Positions 24,455-58,480 of a stretch of 64,000 nucleotides of DNA are shown here, one piece after another. The stretch comes from Tubiluchus corallicola (Eukaryota > Priapulida > Priapulimorpha > Priapulimorphida > Tubiluchidae), in contig JAQGDQ010000133.1 of assembly GCA_030141605.1 (NCBI GenBank), positions 248,001 to 312,000 on the forward strand, given 5' to 3'. How positions within the stretch are numbered: the first letter of the stretch is position 1; every line of letters begins with the position of its first letter. The notes beneath the pieces were generated by a model. That model did not search any database. It was not told the DNA's origin and saw nothing but the letters and a program-made list of their open reading frames with translations. Both the position numbers and the translations under genes were made by a program.

Positions 24455-26764
24455 GCAGGCATTACTGCAATTAAAAATAAGAAAAAATTAAATATGTTTT
24501 ATATCAGCAACATATGTTGAAAGTGACAAAATATTTGAGTTTCACTTGCAAATTTACGAAATATTAAAATTAAATACTTGACACTGTGCCACACACACAC
24601 AATTTTTCTTACAAATATTTTGCTTTTCCTATAAACATAACTAAACTATGAGTATGATGGATTTATAAAGATAATTTAATACAGTAAATAATATATGAAT
24701 ATTGTAAATATTAATGCTTTCTTCTCCTTTGTAGCACAATTAGCTTCTGTAATGGTGTATTGCTTATCACACTGTCTTTATTGTGTGTACGTAGGGGTAT
24801 CTACTGTAATTTGTTTACTTTAAGGAGTAGCACTAATAGTTGACAATTTGTCATTTGATGTTCCATTTGACTGTCTGAGAAATGTGTCTATTTACAGCTC
24901 ATTTTTGTTTAAGTGCATCATATTCTTAATAGGTTTACCAATTTGCTTTTAATAACTGCTATTAAAGTGAACATGTCAAGGCATAAATTATTGACCAACG
25001 AGGGGAATTCATTCAAGTTCAAGTGTTTGCTAAGGAGAGTGAACTTTCTTCAAGTTCAAGTTCACCAGATAAGTGAACACTTATTTTCACACTCATGTTC
25101 AGTAGAATGAGCTTGTCTTATCACTGTAGATCTCATATTTTGTTTAAGAGCAACATTAAAACAGTTTTCACCATTATTTATCATTGCAACATCATCATAA
25201 GCACTTGAGTAAAAATGACATACGTACCTGTGAACGAATCAGTATGTGATTAAACTTCAAGCATTTTTTCGTTTTATGGAAAATTAAAGCATCGATTTTG
25301 GTGCAAAGTCATAGCTAAACTACGCACAAGTGTGTAAGCTTACAGCTAACATATCAAAGTATGTTTGCTAAAAAATTGTTTCATTTCCTTTTATTAGTAA
25401 TTGCCTTGACAATTTGCAGTGTTATTTTTAAGTAGCATTATGAAAGGCTGTGATATTGCTGAAATCTATTTTAGCTTTGCCTTTTCCATTCTCAAGTCGC
25501 AATTATAGTTGTTTGTGCTTTGCTTTCACAGGACTTTTTGTAGTGTAATTATAGTTCATGGATTTAGCAAAGTTTGTTGCTTCTGAAATTATTAATTTAG
25601 ACTACGATGTTAATTTGGCATTTATAGATATTGAACCTCTTGGTCAAAGGATGATCAGCTGTAAAATTGAAATACAATATTACAGCAAGCTTTCTTCTTG
25701 CCAAATAATATCAGTAAACTGTTCCTATAATTTTGTTTTAAATAACTTATAACTTTGCTGATACGCAGATGAGCAAACTAAAATGATAAACTATAGCCTC
25801 TAGTTGTTAAACAGCGAAAATATAGAAATGTGCTGATTACAAAGATTATCAATTGTAATAGTCAGTTTGTTTGTTTGCTAATATAGCATTGTCAAGACAG
25901 CACAAAAATGTTTCTGAAAATTACCATTGCACAAGTTGTGGTTGTCATATGAAAACAAGCACACATGTGAATAAAAATGCTAAAACATAAAATTGCATTT
26001 GCGGGGTTAATATAGACACAGGAGCTAATAGAGCCCTTTCAAACTGATCTACACGTTGTATTCCCAACTGGTTGGCGAAAACACGAATTAAAGACTCACG
26101 TTTTGAAGGCATACTGATAACTTTGGGTCCTCTGTGTCAGTGTTTTTCTATATCTTGCAAACTTTAATTCTGCGCTTGAGCCAGTGTTTTGCATTCAGCT
26201 GTATATACACTTATCTTTATGTTCTTTATATGAGAACTGCAATTTCTGAATAACAGAAATTTTCACAAAAGTAGTGTTCAAAAACATTTTTGATATCAAA
26301 TGTTTTTTATGGCTTTCGTAGCCCCTTAAATAACATTTGAAGTAATTCATTTGATAATCTTTGTAGTCAGCACATTTCCATTTTTTTACTGTTGAACAGT
26401 CACGTGGTTTATTCATTTTTGTTTGTTTGGTGGTTGCTTTTGTGTAGCTAGCAACAGAAATGGGTCATTTTAAGGGAACTTTTAGCGACAGTTTGTTATC
26501 TTTAGCAATCGGAGAATTTGCCCTAATTGATACTACTTATTATAATTATAATGTACAGCAGTTGCTGTTCATAATTTGAAAACCATCTCGGGCTGTAATG
26601 TTTTAGACAAATAAAAAACCAGTTTAACTATTTTGAATAATCGCTTTCGTATATGTATATACGATTTCATTATATATACACTATACAATACATAGTGTTC
26701 CTAAATTAAGTAATTTTTGTAGTTCGACGTGTTTTAATTTTCTTATTTTGTATATGTTGTGGCT

Positions 26765-26840
26765 GTCTGGAACCTAGCTCATTAGCAGCGAAAATCCCGT
26801 AAGATGAGCATCAAATCAACAAGAGGTGATTCCACTCATC
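26765..26840 (-). mobile_element. 5S-rRNA-like SINE, tail fragment I
   Basis: The minus strand reads AATCACCTCTTGTTGATTTG, then CTCATCTTACGGGATT and AATGAGCTAGGTTCC. This follows the shared SINE tail. No head is recognisable, so it is a 5'-truncated or decayed copy. Confidence 0.5.
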
Positions 26841-28981
26841 TGTGATTTCAGCTCACGCAGTCTTATATTTATTTATAGTTGTGATATAATAATTAGTTCA
26901 GGGAATGACTTTTTTGGATGTCAATCAACGTGCAGTTTTATTGTATCTGGGCTTTTTGTGACTTAGAGTAACATGTCTTTTAGTTTACCCAATAATATAG
27001 CACAGTAAACGAAGTATCTTAATCCTCCTGTCTAGCAAACTGTACGTGTTTTTAGGTATAATGAGCGCAAGACCATGTTATCTTGGGAGAATTTTCCAAA
27101 GGCAAATTTCACAACTCAAAGGGAAAGATAAATGGTTAGAGATTTTACGCCAAGTAACCGGACTTAAACCGAGCCTGATTAGTAAATTAGGGCGGGTGAC
27201 CAATTGGTACATTTTTTCAGTTTTTCAGGCAGTGGTTTCATCTGCCATACTGCTCCAAGTATTCCCTTTGCTGAAGTAGGTTGCTAGTTTTTTGTTTGTT
27301 TCTTCGTTTTTTGTTTGCTTGTTTGTTTGTTTTTCAGTTTACTTGAATCAACAAGTTGCAGATAACCTGTTGGGTAACCTGTACGCGTGTTAATTGGATT
27401 TTGTCTTTTGAACGTCTTATATTGTTAATACACGTTATACTCTTAACCTGGGCCGTACTTGTATTGCAAGCATGCACTATGTTTTAAGTAAAACGGAATC
27501 GTATTCTTGACTCTTGTATAATTGTATTAGTGCAAAAAGCCTCTTTTTCATTAACTTAGTTGCTAATTAGCAGGGCTTTTAATTACTTGTATAAACCTAA
27601 ATAAACCTAGTATCTTTATATGTATGTTAAATTGGAAAAGTGAGGCTAAAGAAGTATATTATAATTTATAATCTGTATAAAGATATTGTAGCTTGATGTA
27701 AGCCCCTGTAATTCACAAATCCTTGTAAAAAAGATATTATTAGTTTGATGCAAACCTTCAGTTCAGAAATCATAATAAATGTATGATGTGAGAAAAATAA
27801 TAACTTAGTTTTTTGTATTATACTTGTGGAATTTGCTTGACGTCCTCATAGCATCTATATAATTTCCACCTAGAATTAACAGGCAAGCGCTCTTGCTATA
27901 AATTTGTCCCAGATCGTAAGCCAGTGGACTCACTTATAATTTATGACTGAACGACTCTCCCAGACTATTAAAATAGGTAGTATTTCTTGGTTATCCTAAT
28001 GCTGCCTGCTTGTATCGGCCAAGTGCAACGCAAAACTCGCACTAGCTTCAAACAAGCGAGCAAGATCATAATGCCCAGATTATATACGGCCAAGAAACTA
28101 GTTGTAACAGGACCGGAAGCTAGCAAATTGTTAAAGAAAATCTTTGAAACGCAAGCAATAGCTAAAATCAGTGTGGCAGATGAAACCATTGAGAAGCTGT
28201 AAGAATTACTGACTTCAACAGCTTTCACGAGCCAATATGGAAAAAAATGCAACTGACATTTTTCTACAATTTTGACTGTTTCTTAAGCAAATAGTTCGTC
28301 ACTATAAAACTTTACAGAATAATCATTTTCCAGAAACATAATCATAAAATAAACAGTTATTTTACCAGAGCCTCTTTTAACACGTTGGCTTGGTACCAAG
28401 TTTGAAGAAATCTTGGTACCCACTGATGTCTAAATCTGACCACTGGGTACTGACATACATTGCTTCAACGAAAAATAGCTTTTCCCGTTTCATTGGTATG
28501 TACAACTAGTGATCCTGGTCTGGCCCTGGCAATGAGTTCATGTTCGCTCCAGTGTTGAAGAACAACAGGTCGCTAGTGGTCGCTCTTCTGACGTCTGTGG
28601 CACATGATTGGCTACGGGACATCAGTATAGGCTATTTAGCGACATGTCACACTCAGTGCACGTGTTGATGTGACGACTCGGCTGACTGACTACTATGATT
28701 TCTGGGATGGGAGTACGATTGTCTTGATCATGCTATCATCTCCGGTCAAGTATGTCACGTGAAACGCCAAATCATCGTCTACGAATTGCACTGAAACCTG
28801 CAGGCATTGCCTCATTCGGTTCTTGATTTCTTAACCGCAAAACAATGTAGGGAACGATTGCCAGAAACGATAGAGAATTCACCAAAGAATTCGTCTGCAA
28901 GGACAATATGTTATGAGCCTGTCTTAGAGCTCTTGTTCAGATGTTTTATGGGAGTGGAGGTGTCGGTTCGGTAGATGTAAT

Positions 28982-29040
28982 TAAGATTTTGCTGAGAGAT
29001 TAATTAAGAGAGTAATTAAGAGATTAACAGCAAAATCTTA
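28982..29040. repeat. Inverted repeat, 13-bp perfect arms
   Basis: TAAGATTTTGCTG and its complement CAGCAAAATCTTA are separated by 33 bases containing direct TAATTAAGAG repeats. Hairpin-forming, function unknown. Confidence 0.8.
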
Positions 29041-29239
29041 CTGTTTTTTCTTATTTATTCTCCGCCATTTTAACTCTTAATAACTTGCAAGCCTTGTTAT
29101 AGGAAAAAATAAAATCACAATTTCCGGATTAGTAGACACTGACACAAACATTTATATACGTAAAAAATTAGTACTTAATATCAAAACAAAGAAAAGTAAT
29201 ACAACACTGATATTACAATTAATATATCCTAAATGACCA

Positions 29240-30560
29240 CATACCTATTACACAATATTTATACATATTATCTGATACCAATGGAAAACACCCGTGAAAA
29301 GGTAATTGACACAGAGCCAATTTTTAATTTCATTTAAATTACACATTTCTAAAAAAGCATTATTGCACTCAATAGCATTTATGGTATCTTCTATCACTGA
29401 AATAACGATTTCTTCCTCAGATGTCAGATGAAAACTGCTACTCACAATACTATCTTTAATTTTTCTCGCTTCATTTTTGTTAGTGAAATTAATGCAATAG
29501 TTGTTATATTTAAAGTTAAGCAATTGTAGATTATAACCTAAGACAGATCTTGTTGAAAATTCAGCTAGCCTAGCGAAAAAATTAACTAATGTATTGTAAC
29601 TGTTCACACAAGTTGCATAATATTGCACGAAACACTTCTCAAATTGTTTACCTAAACAAAAAATTTTTACTGATGTATTGTGAAATGAACCTGTGAGTTT
29701 TATTTGGCATCTTCCATAGTTTACGCATGGATATATTCCAGGCTGTATTAATATCACTAATGTAGGCATTATAAAATTTCCAAATTTGGCTACCGTAGAA
29801 AGCGTGACAGTAGGTCATAAATACTTTTGTTTTCATACTACTGTTGAGAAATGAAAAATTGCTAATTACACTATTAGCTGTGTGTATACGTTTACGACTT
29901 ACATTGTTAGCATCATCTGAATTAGAGGTTAGTACACAGTCAAGATGAACTGCCTCTGTGCACCAAGTCAGTGAAGTTCCTGCCAAAATAAGTTTTGGGT
30001 TAAAAGTGTTGGGTCTGTCATTATTTGCATAAAACATAATACATTTGCTTTTCACTTTATTCTTTTGAATGTTGACAAAATTTATATTAAAATTTCTGGC
30101 ATATTCTTGACATAAGTTTAATATTCTGCATTGCAGTTAGACTAGGGGCTAGCATAGATAAATCATCTGCATACGATAATGCACCACAATATTTATTTCC
30201 AACAAAGCACCCTAAGCCGGTTTAGAAAGTTTTACCAATAGCTGATCTAGATATATGCCGAATAATAGAGGTGAAATCACTGCCCCTTGCCTCCTGCTCC
30301 ATTAGGGACAGTGACGTTCTTAGACATTGTTCCAAGATACAATTATTCTTTGATTGGTGTACGTATTTAGAAGCAGGCGTATTGTAAGCTGAATCATTTA
30401 CAATAGTGTACCTTGTCAAAAGCTTTCGACGCATCAAGCAGGGTGCTATACACAATGAAATTATTTTTTATATAGTATTTTGCTGTTTCTTTTAAAATCA
30501 TAGTACGCATACTTGTAGACATTTTTTCTTTAAACCCAAATTGCTGATCTGACTTATACA
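29240..30560 (-). mobile_element. Decayed non-LTR retrotransposon (reverse transcriptase remnant)
   Basis: Reverse transcriptase motifs appear in the right order on the minus strand but in different frames: QFGFKEKMSTS (about 30,540-30,505), LLDASKAFDKV (about 30,445-30,409), GAVISPLLFGIYLDQLL (about 30,290-30,235), YADD (30,173-30,162), and then the thumb and C-terminal part in the frames ending 29,648 and 29,248. Frameshifts and stops between motifs show it is dead. The layout suits a CR1/L2/Daphne-like LINE, but the clade is inference. No endonuclease domain is visible, so it is also 5'-truncated. Confidence 0.85.
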
Positions 30561-30561
30561 A

Positions 30562-32169
30562 ATGCTTGTATTTCTCATAATTTGTCGATGTTTTATGGTA
30601 TCATATCGCTGGTTTAATGTGCTTCGCTTTATTGAAAGTGGCGCTCAGAATAGGCCAGAAATAGCCGTTTTTGAAGGAAAAACTCAAAATTTTCCCGAAC
30701 CCACCTACCAAACTGGTGGGAAAGAACCCCCCAGACTTCTCTGGTATCCAGTCATTGTCCCTTAAAAGAAGTTCTGTATTTTACGTAGATTTTGTTAACA
30801 AGTGAAGAGAAACGCTTAATACGCTATTGTTACCAATGAATAAAAAATAAAAAATAATAATGAATAAAATTAGGGCTAATTCCCGAGCGCCAGCTTGAGT
30901 CCTACAAAAAATTCACACTTCTTCCTGCTCAAAAAGTATTTAACTAATTGAGTTGAAATTTGGTAGGCTGATTACCTAGGATGTCCTTGGTTCAAAACTA
31001 AAAAACAACAACTAGAAATACTTAATTTAGTTAGTTAGGAAAGTTTAATTAATTAATTTTAAATTGATTTAAATTTTTATCCAATTGAGACAAATTTGGT
31101 AGAACGTTTAACTTGGATATCCGTGGTTCAAAACAAAAATAGAGTAATTCGTTAATGAATTAATTATATAGGGCTGTTTAATTAATTAATTTTAAGTTTA
31201 CCTTGACGCTCGGGTTCTATTTTAGTCCAAATTTAGTAAAATTCATAGATTTACGCAATAAATTAGGTAGGTCAGCATTAAAACACAAAATTCACGTAAT
31301 TCATTTAGGACAGATCGCAAAACACCATTGAAGATTGATCAGAAGATATATAGCTCACATTATTGTTTTACCTGAACGAAAAATTCATACGATAGTTACA
31401 AGTATTAGGAATTTAGTAGCACTTTGCAGCACTAAATTTTAAAAACTATTTAACTATTTTGTGACAGTTGACTATACGAAATATTGCTTGCGTGCCTAAT
31501 AACCTGTAGCGATCCATACTATTTTCACAAAATGTAATATATTGGAAATTCTCACTTTCAGTTCGTAATAAACTAAAAGTGTCAATAAATCTGGATCAGC
31601 AATAATAAAAATTAGGACTTTTGCAACTGACGCCATTTTTAAGGTTTACGTCACTAGTAGAGATGTTGACTTTATTTAAAAACAGCCCAAGTAGCATTGA
31701 TAAATTCGTTAACTAAGAAACCATGGACCTATTAAAAAAGAATTATTGATATTAAATGGCAATTACTAGATGAAAGACAAAACTAGTAACATTTGTAGAG
31801 TTTTAATTATTTTATCAGTTGGTCTCTTGCTATTTTAAAAAGTTTCTTTTAAGTTAACCTATAGATGACCTTTAAGTGTTTTCCACAAAGTGCCAGGTCA
31901 TTCTTTCAATGCACTAACTTGATAGTTTCTAATAAAACCGCCCCCACTGCTTTCTCGTAGCTGTAACTTAAGAAAACTATTGGCGGGAATTCCGTCGCTT
32001 GAAGATGGTCAAGACATTTCTAGGGAATGTACGTCCGTCCTCGGCCACAGGAAATGGTCATAGTACGTGACTAACTGATACTTCCGGTTTGTATTTTATC
32101 TTACGCAGCTGACTTCATAACCGAGCAGATCCAGTCAGTTATCACTCAGGGTGTTGTTCCTATAGCATC
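30562..32169. other. Intergenic DNA upstream of the CCP/MAM/TSP1 gene
   Basis: No ORF with support. Near 30.9-31.2 kb the phrase TTAATTAATTTTAA recurs with GGTTCAAAAC(T/A)AAAA, suggesting an old tandem duplication of about 150 bp. The promoter of the next gene should lie in the last few hundred bases. A CCAAT-type ATTGGCGG lies near 31,978. Confidence 0.45.
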
Positions 32170-53929
<21,760 letters not shown>

Positions 53930-54451
53930 TATTGCATTTTAGCTTATTTATTATGCACTTGTACAGAATTTGTGCCTAATTTGTGTTGCTGCGTAACTTT
54001 TTCCTTTCAATCTTGCACAAAATTATTTCAGATGTTTAAGATGTAATTTTCTTGCGTAAAAACGATTTCATTTGTGCAGAAAGCAAAGTCATTTGTGCAA
54101 AAAGTGAAATCAGTTGTGTAAGAGGTAAAACCAATTGTGCGAAAGGCAAAATAGACTGTGGAACTATTTAAATCAATTACTGTGCACGCTAGGTGATATC
54201 AATTAATTCATTTTTTGTGCACAACTGAAAGGGGAAAGAATTAGTTCGTGCTATTTTAGTAATCTGTGTACAGATTGCTTACTTACCTTATTGTGTCAGC
54301 TAATCGTGTCAGCAAATATAATCCTATTCAAATACAGCTACAGTGTGCTTAAAATTTTTAAAGTCCGATCTTTGACGCGACGGAGCACTGTAGCACTGTA
54401 AAACATTGTGAATAGGGTATAATTAAATGTGTTTGATACATAACAAATAAA
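53930..54451 (+). other. 3' UTR with AATAAA signal
   Basis: Sequence after the TGA, containing a short tandem repeat (54,052-54,160) and an AATAAA at 54,446-54,451. The 3' end is inferred from the signal only. Confidence 0.5.
54052..54160 (+). repeat. About 22-bp tandem repeat in the 3' UTR
   Basis: Five units of the AAAGTCATTTGTGCAAAAAG type, each holding (A/T)TTGTGC/T or ACTGTGG, at spacings of 20-24 bp. Confidence 0.8.
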
Positions 54452-54554
54452 CCGATTAATTACCCATTCATAATCATGTATCTAAATTTGATTTTAGCTG
54501 CTTTTCGTCTTTTCATTGCGCGTTATAAATGGGCTTATCCAGAGACTGCGTTGT

Positions 54555-54615
54555 TTAGTAGTCACGGCGTTGCTTTTGTAATCCAAAGACTCCCTGTTCA
54601 AATACAGGTTCACTC
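54555..54615 (+). mobile_element. tRNA-like SINE fragment 1
   Basis: TAGTAGTCACGGCGTTG, then TTTTGTAATCCAAAGACTCC and CTGTTCAAATACAG. It aligns base for base with the fragment at 55,797 and has a B-box-like GTTCAAAT. Confidence 0.6.
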
Positions 54616-55244
54616 TTAACTTTTTAACATTTTCTTCATTTAATTTTATAATTTTGAGTTCATTCTATCAAAAGACCGATCAATCACGCGAGAAATGATT
54701 TCGCTCAGTCGTAGCATTAAATTTAGAAATTTGAGCGAATCTATCAGTGTGTACTCAAGAAGTTATAATACCCGTCAAGAAGGGTATGGCAAACTCATAG
54801 AAGCAAAATCCTCTGCTCCTTCACCTCGCAAGCGGCTCTTGAATTTATAGTAGCGACTGTGCTTTGTTTTCCCTGTTGCTGCTAAAACAATTATAGCCTA
54901 TAGGGAAAGTACAGGTTGCGTTACTAATTGATGGCCAACAAGATTGTTGTGTAATACAGTAAAATTTGTTGTTACATTGATGTACATAACGTAATAATTA
55001 TTATTGTTTTATGGTACTTAAGAATTTCGTAGAATGAAAATGAACAAAAGAAAATCATTTCTTCAATTCTTCATTACTTTAAGCAAGTTCTTCATTTTAT
55101 TTTCATTTGGGTATATCTGCTGTGACGGTTCGTAATAAGTAGATTAAATAATAATAATTACAGTTATTTTTCCCTTTTGCATGTAAGTTTGTTGTGTATG
55201 CAACTAACACCCATTTTTGTTTCTCCTCTCATTAGTTGTTTGTA

Positions 55245-55615
55245 GTTAATAAATGCATTATCAAAAGGATCACTGCGCCATTTACAGCTGACATATTACA
55301 TGTGTTATGCAAACATTAAATCCTGAAAGTAATCTATGATCATTGCTTAAATCCTAAGACTTATTAACATTAATCATTGTACTTAACCACATTTATTAGG
55401 TCGACGGAAGTAGCTCTGTAATCGCGGTAACTGAAGTTAAACAACACTGAGCCTGATTAGTAGATGGTCGAATGACAATCGGAAATGCTGGTTTTCACCT
55501 GTGCGATAATACTCCTGGTATGTTTCTGCTGTACATCAGAACGTGTATAAACCGCTTTAGTGAGTTCAGTATCTCATTTTAAAGCCTTATCCTTCATAAT
55601 AAGTTAAATACCACA
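55245..55615 (+). mobile_element. Composite repeat R1/5S-like SINE, copy J
   Basis: The 5' part (55,245-55,410) matches the inverse of 46,380-46,215. The centre (about 55,415-55,480) is 5S-like: TGAAGTTAAACA then GCCTGATTAGTAGATGG. The tail (55,560-55,600) reads GAGTTCAGTATCTCATTTTA and CCTTCATAATAAG, matching the SINE tail of the other copies. The R1 5' part may be a different element next to the SINE, or a 5' extension of it. Confidence 0.75.
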
Positions 55616-55796
55616 AGGCTGACTTGCAGAGGGTCAAGATGTAGAAAAAAATCACAACAGTTTTTAAATTAATTACAAAGTTAATTTAATTATGCACTTA
55701 GTTAGTTAGTAATTACTAAGGTGGACATACCAACATATGAAAATGAATGTAGATTGCCGAGCTATTAGAAGTGAATTATTAGGGAGTTGTCATTCT

Positions 55797-55860
55797 GTGT
55801 GGTCTGGTGGTCACGGCGTTGAACTTGTAATTCACAGATACCTGGTTCAAATAACAAGTT
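55797..55860 (+). mobile_element. tRNA-like SINE fragment 2
   Basis: GGTCTGGTGGTCACGGCGTT, then AACTTGTAATTCACAGATAC and CTGGTTCAAAT. A-box-like and B-box-like segments are about 35 bases apart, as in tRNA-derived SINE heads. It shares CACGGCGTTG and TTGTAAT with fragment 1. Confidence 0.65.
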
Positions 55861-56139
55861 ATTGTGTGCAATAACAAGTTAAGACAAAAATTAAAACTAT
55901 TACAAAGTTAAAAAATGCCCAAATGCTTGGTGTAGTTTAAATTTAAAATTGTTAAAGAATCCAACCATACTTGGATTTGTAAAAAAACACCACAAAAAAC
56001 TGGAAGTTAGCACGTCAAGACGCACTTTATGGACACAAGACGCAAATACAATTTCTGAGCATATTTTATATGCGAAGGCCACAACGCTAAAGCGAATGAA
56101 GCCAAACATTAGTAACTGTTGCGTTGCGCAGGTCGTCTA

Positions 56140-56393
56140 GGGACGCTGAAGCGCAGCAGAGCACGCCGCGAGACGCGGGCGGCCGTTTTGTATTAGAACT
56201 TCAGTAGCACCTTTGCACATGTGCAACCGATCCGGCAGAAAGTGGCACACGAGTTAGGACGTACTTGCTCCATCAAAATGGACAGCAAAGAAAACGTTTT
56301 GCTCCGTTTCCACAGTAACCGCCTGCAGTGCAATAAGATCCTGTGTTCAGAGTAGAAAAATGTAGCAGTTAATAACAGAGAGAACCAAGCAAC
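56140..56393 (+). promoter_or_regulatory. GC/CpG-rich promoter-proximal region of the GABA-B-like gene
   Basis: CpG-rich bases (CGCCGCGAGACGCGGGCGGC near 56,165) stand out from the AT-rich surroundings and lie just upstream of the first coding exon. A perfect 14-bp palindrome, TTGCACATGTGCAA (56,213-56,226), contains an E-box-like CACATGTG. A promoter and 5' UTR role is inferred from position and composition. Confidence 0.55.
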
Positions 56394-56684
56394 ATGTACA
56401 CTTACTCACGCTGGAAGATTGTTACGAGATTCGCTTACTGCCTACTGTTCGTTGTTCTTGATTTAGTGAAAAGTGAAAATTGGACGTATATAGATGACGA
56501 ACTTTTGCATGACGAGCGAATCGTTATTGTGGTCGCTGGGTTTTTTCCCAAGGACACCGAACTTCCGCAAGGGAAAATCGGTCGTGGAGTAATACCTGCA
56601 GTCGACTTGGCTGTGGAAGACATTAACAGAAATCCAAACATTCTTAAAGGATACAAACTTCAAGTTTACAAGAACGACAGCAAG
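56394..56684 (+). CDS. GABA-B-like class C GPCR, first coding exon (97 codons)
   Basis: Metabotropic GABA-B receptors are class C GPCRs with a periplasmic-binding-like Venus flytrap ectodomain. This exon gives a signal peptide (hydrophobic FAYCLLFVVLDLV), an N-glycosylation site (NWT), the first strand (RIVIVVAGFFP) and GRGVIPAVDLAVEDINRNPN, then LKGYKLQVYKNDS. That matches the start of the GABA-B ligand-binding domain (family pattern: G..(V/I)LPA..LA.E.(V/I)N..P.IL..Y.L.....D). The donor CAAG|GTAAAT leaves phase 0, after 291 nt. I found no later exon in the remaining 7.3 kb, so the rest lies beyond the window or in exons I could not see. Another ANF-receptor-type class C receptor is possible. 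Confidence 0.8.
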
Positions 56685-56915
56685 GTAAATCGATTTAAGA
56701 TTTGACATTAATTTTGATACACTTAGTAATTTTACATCAGACATCAGATAATATGATTCTGTTCCCAACGATGCCCTACAATGCCTTTTGACAAAAGTCA
56801 TGAAGTTACACAACATATCCTAATCTATCGGCGAATTATGTAGAGAATAATAGCGTTTTCCGACAGCATAATGCACAAAACATGTAATTCTGCAGACTGA
56901 CAAGAAATAAACATT

Positions 56916-58480
56916 ATGCATCGCCCAGACAGTAATTACATATATATATGGCACGAGGGGCTAATATTTAAGCTGCAAAAGGCAGGAATTAGAGGACCAT
57001 TACTACAATGGTTATACAATTATTTAGAAAGTCGCAAACAGAGAGTAGTAATTGAAGGTTCTACATCTGAATGGAAACAAATCAGGGCCGGTGTTCCTCT
57101 AGGTTCCATTTTAGGACCATTACTTTTTTAGTACTTATTAATGACATTGCTGAAAACTAGAAAATATAGTGCACTTATTTGCTGATGATACAAGTTTACT
57201 CTGTTCAACTACCAGTGTACGTTTAAGCGTTGAAAGTTTAAATCGAGATTTAGACAGAATTAAAAACTGGAGTTCTATTTGGGGAGTTACAATAAATATT
57301 CAAAAAAACAAAGTCAATTTTATATTCACGAAGAAAGATTACCATCAGTACTAAATGGTCTCGTTTTAGACAATTATGAAGTCGAAGTGGTTAATACAGT
57401 CAGACATCTGGGATTAATATTCGATTCTGCGCTTGACTGGAACTTCCATGTTAATTATGTTGAACCCAACAAAATACTTCATTCACATTATTTACTCAAA
57501 TTCAAAACAACTACGTATAATCTGGCCATTTTTATAAAGCATTTAAGACCAATAATTGACTACAAGATTATAATTTGGTCAAACTGTACTGTATCAATTT
57601 TCTGAAGATAGAAAAAATTCAGTACCGTAGTTTGCTGATAATATCAGGTGTTATGAGAGGCACCAGCGAAACAAACCTTAATCAATATATTTGTCTTCCC
57701 TCTTTAAAAGCCAGGGATGAACTCCGTGTAGTTCAAACAATCCAAAAATATTTTATCATCAAGCGCCTGATTACTTAGATGAAATAATAAATGAATCTTC
57801 CCATAAATGTCCTCGATACAATAATGTCGGGCTAACGAAATATTTACTAATAGATGCATTACAAATTTTTCTCAGTCAAAGGTGACCATTTTATTAGAAA
57901 TTTAATTGCCGACCTCAAATGTAGCTGCGGTGACTTTAAAGAAAGTTCTTACCATTACTTTTTCGAATGCGTAAAATATGATAGCGCTAGAACGGCATTA
58001 TTAGGCGACCTACTCGATCACCACACCAGATTTGTGAGCTCTTACAAAATTATAATCCAGTAGTATTATACAGAAACATTTTCGAAAAATTCAAAAGTGC
58101 TCATCAATCTTGCTTTATTATTTATTGTTATTACAGCAGTCTATTAAATCATCTTCTCGCTTCACAGTACAACCGAATTTACTGTTAGATGATTAACCAG
58201 CTAACTTACCTTGTAAATGTATTTTTATTATTACTGCTGTTATTAAAATATTGTGTTTATACTGTTCAAGTGTGTAAGTTTAGTCACCGTCTGCTGATTG
58301 TAAATGAGTCAATTGTTTTATCAAATCGAGTGTGTTATTAGTTGTGATGCCTATTATGCTTTTATAAGCACTTTGCACTCAGCACTTGCACCGTGGAGAC
58401 ACCTGTATCAGACGCAGTCTGTTTTGCAAATCCACTATAAATAAATAATGTTTGAACTAAACTAATTATATATGTGCGGC
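56916..58480 (+). mobile_element. 5'-truncated non-LTR retrotransposon
   Basis: It starts inside the reverse transcriptase: LIFKLQKAGIRGPLLQWLYN, AGVPLGSILGPLLF (about 57,090-57,128) and LFADDTSLL (about 57,172-57,198), then the thumb. A Cys-rich C-terminus (CSCGDFKESSYHYFFEC, about 57,921-57,971) and a 3' UTR with TAATTA-rich tail follow. Frameshifts near 57,130, 57,350, 57,600 and 57,780 kill it. The Leu in GVPLGS replaces the usual Gln. The motifs suit a Jockey/CR1-group LINE. It is less decayed than the LINE at 29-30.5 kb and is a different element. Confidence 0.88.

Larger units (their letters stand above)
24455..29239. other. Intergenic DNA
   Basis: AT-rich with no supported gene. It holds a SINE tail near 26.8 kb, a weak ORF at 27,987-28,202, a KpnI-like palindrome cluster near 28.4 kb and a 13-bp-arm inverted repeat at 28,982-29,040. 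Confidence 0.5.

Noticed and set aside
27987-28202. 71-codon frame with a vague resemblance to hAT transposase (IMPRL...VADETIEKL)
   Set aside because: The similarity is too weak by eye. No catalytic residues, zinc finger or terminal repeats are seen. A profile search against hAT/ZBED5-like transposases would decide.
28797-28976. Open stretch of about 59 codons without a start (ending RCFMGVEVSVR)
   Set aside because: Length is within chance for this DNA, with no domain or splice sites.
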